Source: Glandiceps talaboti (taxonomy: Eukaryota > Hemichordata > Enteropneusta > Spengelidae). Taken from it: a stretch of DNA of 64,000 bases. The stretch spans positions 9,435,475 through 9,499,474 of the forward strand of contig NC_135554.1 of assembly GCF_964340395.1 (NCBI RefSeq), in the 5' to 3' direction. The notes below the pieces were generated by a model. The model did no database searches and was not told the DNA's origin. It saw only the letters and a program-made list of their open reading frames with translations. Shown here piece by piece: positions 13,581 to 64,000 of this stretch; the first letter of the stretch is position 1, and every line of letters begins with the position of its first letter. The translations under genes and the position numbers were made by a program.

Positions 13581-14189
13581 TATGATTTGACAAGTTGTGT
13601 TATTTTATACAAACATACATGTATTGTTATTTGGAAGCGCTTCTCCTTGTATAACAATTTAATTTTGCAACAATGTCGTCATCTTTATTTAAAATGAAGC
13701 CATTTTTAGCTTCATTTTCTCACCTCTATTTCTGACCTCTAAGACAATTTGAGTATAGCAGACTGAAACTATACTACATTTGATTTTTTTTTAAAATGGG
13801 CTCTGTTAAGCATTATCATTATTTAATGGGGATTGTTTCTTGTACTTTCCCATTGGCACAATGACGGACGGACAATTTGACAAGTCTGTCGACCGGACGG
13901 AGAATCAATCGGTCAGTCTCAGTTCGTACTAAAGGACAGAAATTAATTAGATTTAAAACCCCTTCCATAAACATATATCCGTAGGGAAGTTAACCTCTGA
14001 CCTTAAAGCTTTTTGTCAAAGAGTTGTTATTCGAAACGTCAAGGATTATGATTGATAAGGCCTGTATTACCGTTGCACCCTCATTAATATTGTACTGTAG
14101 TTCTTAATAAAACACAATTGCTTACTTCCTTGACGATATCAAAATGTATATATGTTTGTTGTTCTGTTGCTGACAATGTTATATATTCA

Positions 14190-14423
14190 ATAAGTTTGAC
14201 CTTTAAGGTACGCCCCTCATTACAACCATACACCCGAACAAACCACAGTGAATGAGAAAGAAAGCGACACACAGTGCAGGCGACTCATCCAAAATAAATT
14301 CAACAAGTTTGACCTTTAAGGTACGCCCCCCCCCCCCCCCCATTACAACCATACACCCTGAACAAACCACAGTGAATGAGAAAGAAAGCGGCACACAGTG
14401 CAGGCGACTCATCCAAAATAAAT
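14190..14423. repeat. Tandem duplication, two units of about 115-130 bp
   Basis: GTTTGACCTTTAAGGTACGC through GACTCATCCAAAATAAATT occurs twice in tandem. The second unit has an expanded poly-C run at about 14327-14340. Confidence 0.9.
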
Positions 14424-14742
14424 TTTGAATTCCTATTATGTCTTATTCCACAGAATACCCACATTAACAAACAGAGTCTTACTATATTGAAAATTTGTAA
14501 TCCAGCTCCAGCTGTGTTATTGAACTCGCATAGGTGGTGAACAAACTTTTTCCTTGGCTCATATTATTGATTACGATCATATATTATGTCTGAACTAGAG
14601 AAAAGCTGATCACAAGAAAACTATTCCTGAATCATTTTATTTAAATGAGCAATAGAATAAGTAATGAATATACATATACATAGACATAGACACAGACATA
14701 GACACATGATTTGACTTACGTTGTTACATATACGCACTCCCG

Positions 14743-14744
<2 letters not shown>

Positions 14745-14798
<54 letters not shown>

Positions 14799-15418
14799 TA
14801 CATACATACATACATACATACATACATACATACATACATACATACATACATGCATGCATGCATGCATGTACGCACGCACGCACGCACGCACGCAAGCATG
14901 CATACATACATACATACATACATACATACATACATACATACATACATACATACATACACACACACACATACATACATACATACATACATACATACATACA
15001 TACATACACACATTCGTACATACATACACACATACACACACACATACATACATACATACATACATGCATACATACATACATACATACATACATACATACA
15101 TACATACATACATACACACATACACACACATACATACATACATACATACATACATACATACATACATACATACATACATACATACATACATACATACATA
15201 CATACAAACATACGTACATACATACATACATACATACATACATACATACATACATACATACATACACACATACATACATACATACATACATACATACATG
15301 CATACATGCATACATACATACATACATACATACATACATACACACATACACACACATACATACATACATACATACATACATACATACATACATACATACA
15401 TACACACATACATACATA

Positions 15419-15461
<43 letters not shown>

Positions 15462-15565
15462 GCACACACACACACACACACACACACATACATACATACA
15501 TACATACATACATACATACATACATACATACATACATACATACATACATACATACATACATACAC
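14745..15565. repeat. 820-bp (CA)n/(TACA)n/(CGCA)n compound microsatellite
   Basis: The longest simple repeat here: CA, TACA and CGCA blocks with single-base interruptions. All six frames are open simply because the repeat has no stop codon. Confidence 0.97.
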
Positions 15566-15824
15566 AGTTTCCAAATTCTTATCACTTTCATTTCTGTTTC
15601 TTGGTATTGATTCATACCGTTTTCTAAAGAAAAACTTTCACTTTCGATATCTGGCAAATTGACGGAGCAACCATCTTGGCATAATTCCACATATTTCAGC
15701 ACACAAAATAAGCAACCACATAAGTGATACATGTGATAAGGTAAGGATATACCCCTTTCCGAATTTACACCCTGTCATCTTACACAAACGTGTACATGTA
15801 TTGTTACTTTGTTCAAAGTGCTAT

Positions 15825-16150
15825 TTCTTGTATAACAATTGAATTTATATTCAAGTGAAAATATTTTACTTTCACTTTCTCAACGCTACTTCCGACCACA
15901 ATAGACATATTAACTATTGTATATCAGTCTATGACTCGACAGTTCTTTGGTGGTAAGATTTAGTTTCAGTTCAACTAAGTCAATAACAGCCACCACGTAT
16001 TTAGTCAAAGTCAAACGTATTGACGATATGTACGGGTCTGCGGAAGAACTGTATGCATGATATATCGAAGAATATACACTTCCTGCAATGTAATGCATCG
16101 CTCTGTTATTACTACAGAACGTGTACATACATAATTACATACCTTAAACT
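15825..16150. repeat. Repeat block C, copy 4
   Basis: Same order of signature words, inside segmental duplication II copy 2. Confidence 0.82.
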
Positions 16151-16294
16151 TGGTTATTAAGTCTTGTCATCTGCAATACACTTCCAAATTGTCTCTGATA
16201 TAAGCTCCACTGCCGAGTCGAGATGTGGAGTCGAATGACTGTGACAATGCGCATGCGGAAAGTCCCGATTTCGTCTCTAAGATCAGGACTGATC

Positions 16295-16820
16295 GATTAT
16301 AACCAGGGTATAGTAGACTGATAATTTATAAATGGCTGGGATAATTCAAATGTGACGAGAAGTTATGTTGTTCCTCACACTTTAGGTTAATATATTTTCT
16401 ATCACATATGAACCTGAAAATGAAATTTAAATCTTATAATATTTGCTTTCAAGTTGCACTTCTTTTTTGACACCCCCTCTGACTAACAATGGAAGATTAC
16501 GTTCAGTGGCTGCATGAAGTCCGTGGAATTTCTTCACATATACTAGTACTCTGAAGTGTAGTTTTTACCTGGAATATAGCCAAACCGTCGAGGTTATCGG
16601 TCTGTCGAACGCTGTCGTATAGTTTAGACAAATACACCTTTGAAGTGTCGCACATCGCATGCACTGTTCACTATTGTTCTATGTGCACGTGATTACCATC
16701 TATGAGTATGCGAACCAGTGTACTCCATTTGGCGCCAAGTTTTGCATTTAGGAAGAATAGACACTGAATAGAGAGAATGCCCACGTCTTTGATATGATTA
16801 ATTTACCATTTAGATTTTCC
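16295..16820. repeat. Repeat block B, copy 7
   Basis: Part of segmental duplication II, copy 2; same signature. Confidence 0.85.
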
Positions 16821-16990
16821 CCGTCCCATAGGATACAGTGTATGGTCAGTTTGGGTATGGTTAGTATCATGACTATTACATATAGGAATGTTGGCCTCTG
16901 GCAGACATCAATAAATCTTGTCATATGACTTAACGTAGCCTAGAGACTTGTCATGATGTACATGTAGCTATCACAAACTTACAGTTGTTT
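16820..16990. repeat. Repeat block D, copy 5
   Basis: Diverged copy following B copy 7. Confidence 0.75.
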
Positions 16991-17098
16991 GGCTGAATAA
17001 TGAGATCACAAGTCTATAGGTTACACTTTAATCGCTTTGTATAGCAAGTCTGGTTATATATGTGTATGCCTGTGTGTGTCCGTATATGTCTATGTGCT

Positions 17099-17156
17099 TG
17101 TATGTATGCATGTATGTATGTATGTATGTATGTATGTATGTATGTATGTATGTATG

Positions 17157-17243
<87 letters not shown>

Positions 17244-17380
17244 ATGCATGTATGTATGTATGTATGTATGTATGTATGTATGTATGTATGTATGTATGTA
17301 TGTATGTATGTATGTATGTATGCATGTATGTATGTATATATGTATGTATGTAGGTATGTATGTATATATGATGCATGCAG
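17099..17380. repeat. (TATG)n-(TA)n-(TG)n-(TATG)n microsatellite
   Basis: About 60 bp of TA and a TG run sit inside TATG arrays. Same position as the short TATG run at 8880-8916 in the sister duplication. Confidence 0.97.
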
Positions 17381-17765
17381 ATATGTTTTTCTATTACTAC
17401 CATATATTACAGTTGGGTATTATTCTCCACTCTGAAATCCCCAAACTCCACAGACAATCCCTTAAACAGAACAGGGACGGTTTGGTAAGATTTAAATGTT
17501 TTTTTTTTGTGCATTGAGCAATATACTTTCTGAGCTCAACTTGAATTGGCGGTCGACTGAACGTATTAAAGTAGAATAGCTAGTTGAACATCGCCCTCTC
17601 TCAGTTTTCTTTTGTTTTTCAGTACAGTGTATAGTCTTATTTGAATGAAAGCTAGCATAGCCATAACAAGAGGACTATTAAGTAACTCTTGACCAAGTTG
17701 TGTTTATATTTAGTGTGTTTGATCATTGAAACTGAATGCGATTGTAATTTCCGCTGTAACTGACT

Positions 17766-17944
17766 TAGCATAATGCGTCCATTTGCATCTTATCCTGCGG
17801 TGTCAGTGCCTTGCTTTCGGACTTATACGTATGTCTAATTATATTTGTTGGCAAGATAATTGTTTATCTTTTCTTAGCTTTGTATAGTTAATTACATTTG
17901 TCCACTAGAAAATTTAAAGCCTCAGAAGATGGCTTGTTGCTATA
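17766..17944. other. No gene seen
   Basis: Unique-looking AT-rich sequence between the duplication cluster and MITE 1. The 18198-18985 stretch on the other side of the MITE likewise has only one unassigned minus-strand frame (18366-18788). Confidence 0.5.
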
Positions 17945-18188
17945 CAATCTGATTAAAATCCTATGTAGATGTCGGCTAATCGTGCATTGCTATCTTACCA
18001 TCGTTATTTTGCCTGAATTGACCTTCTTGGTACATGTTTACATTTTTTAGCCTGATCGCCTCCTCTAGAGGAGGCGATCAGGCTAAAAAATGTAAACATG
18101 TACTACGAAGGTCAATTCAAGCTAAATAACGATGGTAAGATAGCAATGCACGATTAGCCGACATCTACATAGGATTTTAATCAGATTG
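17945..18188. mobile_element. Foldback MITE 1, Mutator-like, 9-bp target duplication
   Basis: A 244-bp near-perfect palindrome centred at CCTCTAGAGG (18062-18071). Termini are CAATCTGATTAAAATCCTAT and its complement. It is flanked by identical 9-bp direct repeats GTTGCTATA (17936-17944 and 18189-18197). Long terminal inverted repeats plus a 9-bp target duplication are typical of Mutator-like elements; no transposase is encoded. Confidence 0.85.
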
Positions 18189-18989
18189 GTTGCTATACAG
18201 CCTTCTTATCTGACTACAATGTTGTATTCTGTATGCTGATTATTCTACGTATACAGTTTAAGGGGGCAGAGGCTGGGTTTGGAAGGTTTTTTACTTAGGT
18301 GGGTTAATAAAAATACTTACATAAAAACCATGGCTAAAATGATGAAGTAGAGTATTTAAAAGGATTCATGAGTTTGGTGGCATTAAAAAACGTCTCCTGG
18401 CGTTCACAGTACAATTAAAAGTTTTCAGCAAGATCGCCGCTGGGGAAAAAAACCGGTCCGGTGCGTTTAGAAAATTTGATTGTATCACATGATAAAAAAA
18501 CACTCTCGTGACGTCAATGGCTAATAATTTATGTCTTGACCTGTGACCCGTCAAACCATCACTAACCTCACAGTGGAAGCTGACCTGGCGATATACGATG
18601 TAAGTACACGGTACTTGTTCATACGTTGTCGTGTTGTTTGGGGTGAATTTTTCAGATACCGCTTTGCTATAAAATGAATGATAATTGAGCTGATATACCT
18701 TATTGACCATAAAATGAGGTAATTTAACAGCGAAAGTTGTGTGGCGGATAACGTGTTTGCATCCCCGCACTGAGTACGCTGGTAGCATGTACGAGTGTGA
18801 GTGCCAATTGCACCGTTTACTGCGGTCCTATGTGTTACTACAGGCTACGTATACGATCACCAATATATATAACGGACCAAAACTACAATGCTTTGAGTTA
18901 CTGGTTACTGATTTTGCTGTCCTAGACTAACTTCGAGTCGTCAACGCAATGCCTGCCATACAAGTGCATTGCAGGAAAGCATTGCGTTG

Positions 18990-19800
18990 TGTTTAAACTT
19001 TTTATATAGTTTTAATTGTCATGTGTAATTTGCATAAATAATCAGAGTTTGATAATTAAGCAATATCTTTAGAATGCAAGCTTTAAATTTCAGATAATGT
19101 AGTACATGCATTGGTGGAGAAGAAGTGAACGTGTCCTTAAAGCTTGATGTTGTAGATTATAATCTTAATGATTTATTTGCATAATTAATGATTTTTCGAT
19201 AATTAGGCAATATTTTAAGTATGCAAGCTTAAACTTCCATATAGGGTCATGTAATAATTTTCAAATTAAGGAGGACATCATGATAGGTTTAACTCGGAAT
19301 TTTGCATTCCAACAATGTGTGTAGAAATAAAAATCTAGTTTTACCCCAATCTGATTAAATCCGATGTGGTGAAAGCGGCTAGATGTCCTTATTTACCTCT
19401 ATTCATCGTGTTGAGACATTTGTTTTGTTCGGAGTGATCGCCGCGATCGTTTATGAAGGTGGCGATCACTCCGAACAAAACAAATGTCACAACACGATGA
19501 ATAGAGGTAAATAATAAGGACATCTAGCCGCTTTCACCACATCGGATTTTAATCAGATTGGATTTACCCTTACAGCAGGCATTCAGTTTACAACTGGTTC
19601 TGGTTTTATAGCAGTTGCCCACTTTAGGTTGCACATATTCAAACAGCTTCTCATGTTAGTTATCTGTTCTTCTGTATTAAATCGTCTTATGTCGAGTTCG
19701 TCCAACTGTGTTACATGCATATCACTGATTATCAGTCAAGTCAATACAATATCTTTACATTCAAATATTCGTATGATGCAGTTATACTAGTCACAAATGC
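18990..19800. repeat. Repeat block F, copy 3, interrupted by MITE 2
   Basis: Diverged copy of block F, isolated from the main cluster and split by the foldback element at 19347-19560. A hairpin of AACGCAATGC and GCATTGCGTT (about 18940-18990) lies just upstream. Confidence 0.85.
19347..19560. mobile_element. Foldback MITE 2, same family as MITE 1, with empty sites elsewhere in the window
   Basis: A 214-bp palindrome with the same terminus as MITE 1 (CAATCTGATTAAA and AATCAGATTG). Flanks GTTTTACCC (19338-19346) and GATTTACCC (19561-19569) form a 9-bp target duplication with one mismatch. The same host sequence is uninterrupted near 521-530 and in the copy near 10130-10140, so the insertion is directly visible. 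Confidence 0.9.
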
Positions 19801-20973
19801 TAATCAGTACGTTTATTCATTTTAATCATTCAAGAATTACAACACGAGTATGCTATAAACCTATTCTTCATAAACCATACTGAACACGCACAAGAAAATA
19901 TACAACACAAACACACAGTGTACAGTATAGGGAACAAGCTGTATGCTACACTATTATATGCCATGTGTCCGGCCATATTATGACATGATTATTTAGTAAG
20001 CTTAGTCGATGGTTTGGAAAAATAAGGACTGGGCAATGGGTAAACTAAATATTTTGAATTATTTTTACTTGAATGAGTCTTGCATGATGCATTACAACCT
20101 ACATTTTTTGTCACTTGAAAACCAGTTTATGATAAAGACTGTTTTACATTTTGGAATTGTCTTTGAACTTGCGAATTTTGAATTTGAAATTGGAACTATT
20201 GAATACTGTAAAAATACATATTATGAATAAAGACCTCCAGCAATTTGCTGCAGTTTGCTATGTAACATAGTATATACAAATGACAAATTAGTGTAGTGGC
20301 AGGTTTTGACAAGTTACCCTAAAGGTTATTACGAATTGCTGCAATTTCTATCACCGATTACCTCGGGTATTATGAACTACTCCAAAATGCGTTACAGACT
20401 ACTGAAGTACTATTAAATGACTACATTATTACAATTTATTGATGTACAGGGTCTGAGTTACAGAAACTGTGGTTTACTTTGGAAATTTTTAATTTGAATA
20501 TGTATTGTGTCAATATCTAATAGACAACATCATATATATCAAACGAAGAATTGCATCTCTTTATATAAGGATTGATACTTGAATGTTATCTCTACATACA
20601 CAATGTAAGAGATATGGATGGTATATACACACGTACACATAGTGATGGAAAAACGGGCTGGACCCATTACGAGGCCGTTTAGTCGTTTGCATGTATTGAT
20701 GTGAAAATACAAATACAAATGTATCTCTCTATTAACTTGTTAATAGAAAATCAGACATGTCATGTGAACGACGGCAACCAATCACACTTCACAAATACAC
20801 TTTCCATCACATTCAACTAAAGAACATTTTCGTATTGTAATCTCTCTGGTACTACATCAATCAGAAACACAACCTTTGGTATTTGAAATTGTAAAGCTAA
20901 ATAACATAACATTTGTGTTAACTCACGCTATGGCCATAAATACATACATCATCATTATGAAAACATGCCAACA
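19800..20973. other. No gene seen
   Basis: AT-rich sequence between block F copy 3 and the long foldback. One short plus-strand frame (20009-20230) resembles nothing I recognise. Confidence 0.5.
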
Positions 20974-21648
20974 TCTGTGATTGTGTATAAAAACAAAGAT
21001 ATGGTTAAGAGGTAAGATAGCATCTCCCAAACGCTATGAAATTAACACCAGTCCTTCACTACATAATATTCTTTTGAATGCTAGTGAAATTGTTTTCTGT
21101 ATGCAAAATGTGGTGATGACGTCATCATTTAAGTATCAAAATTGCACGTTTTGGAACTATCAAAACCGGGAGGACAAAGACTCCAGAAATCGCCGAATTG
21201 AGACATTATACATTATTTTCGATTGTTATGCTACAATATATATGTAGAAAGAAATTTCTAAATTACTCATTTTCGTTGTATGACTAATTATCTTTATTTT
21301 TTACCTATATTTGCATAACAATGGTAACTTCAACATCAAATTTACTAAAAAATGATTAATTTAGAAATTTCTTTCTACCTAGATATTGTAACATAACAAT
21401 CGAAAATAATGTATAATGTCTCAATTCGGCGATTTCTGGAGTCTTTGTCCTCCCGGTTTTGATAGTTCCAAAACGTGCAAGTTTTGATACTTAAATGATG
21501 ACGTCATCACCAAATTTTGCATACAGAAAAACTTTTCACTAGCATTCAAAAGAATATTATGTAGTGAAGACTGGTGTTAATTTCATAGCGTTTAGGAGAT
21601 GCTATCTTACCTTTTAACCATATTATTGTTTTTATACACAATCACAGA
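20974..21648. mobile_element. Long foldback element (about 290-bp arms)
   Basis: Left arm 20974-21265 is repeated in inverted orientation at 21357-21648 with few mismatches, around a loop of about 90 bp. The arms begin TCTGTGATTGTGTATAAA and include TGATGACGTCATCA. No transposase frame and no convincing target duplication are seen. The open frame at 20981-21247 is just one arm. It lies about 205 bp beyond the RNF213-like stop codon. Confidence 0.85.
21293..21298 (-). terminator. Nearest AATAAA poly(A) signal after the RNF213-like stop
   Basis: First canonical AATAAA on the minus strand after the TAA, about 555 bases downstream and inside the loop of the 20974-21648 palindrome. No AATAAA or ATTAAA is seen between it and the stop. 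Whether it is used is unknown. Confidence 0.3.
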
Positions 21649-21852
21649 CCGTAATGTACCCTAGCCACTGTTGAATATATCTGGACTAATACTATATTTG
21701 ATAACGTGTTATGCTTCACTACAATGCCTAACAGAGTCAATGATCACATTTTAAAATCTTTTCCTGTGATAACAGCTAGCGCTTCACTAATGTCTGCATA
21801 TTAATCATTGACTTTAAATTGTGTTTCACTTCTGACAGTATCTACTGCACTG

Positions 21853-64000
<42,148 letters not shown>

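Larger units (their letters stand above)
15596..17765. repeat. Segmental duplication II, copy 2
   Basis: Direct copy of 7308-9420, again starting right after a (TACA)n array. Its internal microsatellite at 17099-17380 is much longer than in copy 1. No gene recognised. Confidence 0.88.

Noticed and set aside
14711-15732. Long open frames in several frames of both strands, rich in Cys-Met-Tyr-Val or His-Ile-Tyr-Thr.
   Set aside because: They are translations of the TACA/CA microsatellite, which has no stop codon in any frame. The same applies to frames at 6734-7296, 17014-17517, 22649-23013, 46548-46938 and 63597-63933.
18366-18788. 140-codon minus-strand frame.
   Set aside because: No recognisable motif, signal peptide or homologue, and no supporting neighbour. 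It may be chance or part of a repeat.
20981-21247. Plus-strand 88-codon frame.
   Set aside because: It lies wholly within one arm of the 675-bp palindrome.

Overview
The window is animal nuclear DNA. It is AT-rich, packed with (TACA)n, (CA)n, (CAGA)n and (GA)n microsatellites and foldback elements, and carries one large gene split into many small exons by GT-AG introns, mostly of a few hundred bases. An invertebrate, probably marine, fits best. The species cannot be named from the sequence, and no bacterial, viral, tRNA or CRISPR feature is visible.

Gene region (minus strand, 21853 to beyond 64000). Nearly all of the right two thirds is the 3' part of an RNF213 (mysterin) homologue, the giant AAA+ ATPase and E3 ubiquitin ligase. 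I traced 55 exons plus one 14-nt micro-exon candidate by reading the minus strand, checking splice sites and carrying the codon phase across each intron. Together they give about 3,100 codons, collinear with roughly the C-terminal 60 percent of human RNF213 as I remember it. In order they encode part of the AAA core; the AAA3 Walker A and B (58962-59079, 57793-58102); the AAA4 Walker A and B (53168-53390, 52377-52547); the rest of the AAA core; the E3 shell; a degenerate RING position (36412-36558); an RZ-type zinc finger (31586-31715); and the C-terminal domain, ending at a TAA at 21853-21855. The 5' half lies beyond the right edge. Two junctions (63121/62402 and 28124/26651) do not join in frame, so a small exon is probably missed at each.

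The most notable protein feature is that both ATPase sites and the RZ finger are preserved, while only about three of the eight RING zinc ligands remain. This fits the published view that RNF213 ligase activity does not depend on the RING.

Left region (1 to about 21.8 kb). I find no supportable protein gene. About 1-17.8 kb is a nested cluster of direct duplications. Named blocks A, B, C, D and F recur 3 to 7 times; two larger pairs (1-2030 with 9479-11660, and 7308-9420 with 15596-17765) show recent segmental copying. The blocks are separated by microsatellites up to about 820 bp long. From 17.9 to 21.65 kb lie three near-perfect palindromes. Two share the terminus CAATCTGATT and have 9-bp target duplications, as expected of Mutator-like MITEs; one sits in a duplicated block whose two other copies are empty. 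The third, about 675 bp, lies just beyond the RNF213-like stop codon and holds the nearest AATAAA in its loop.
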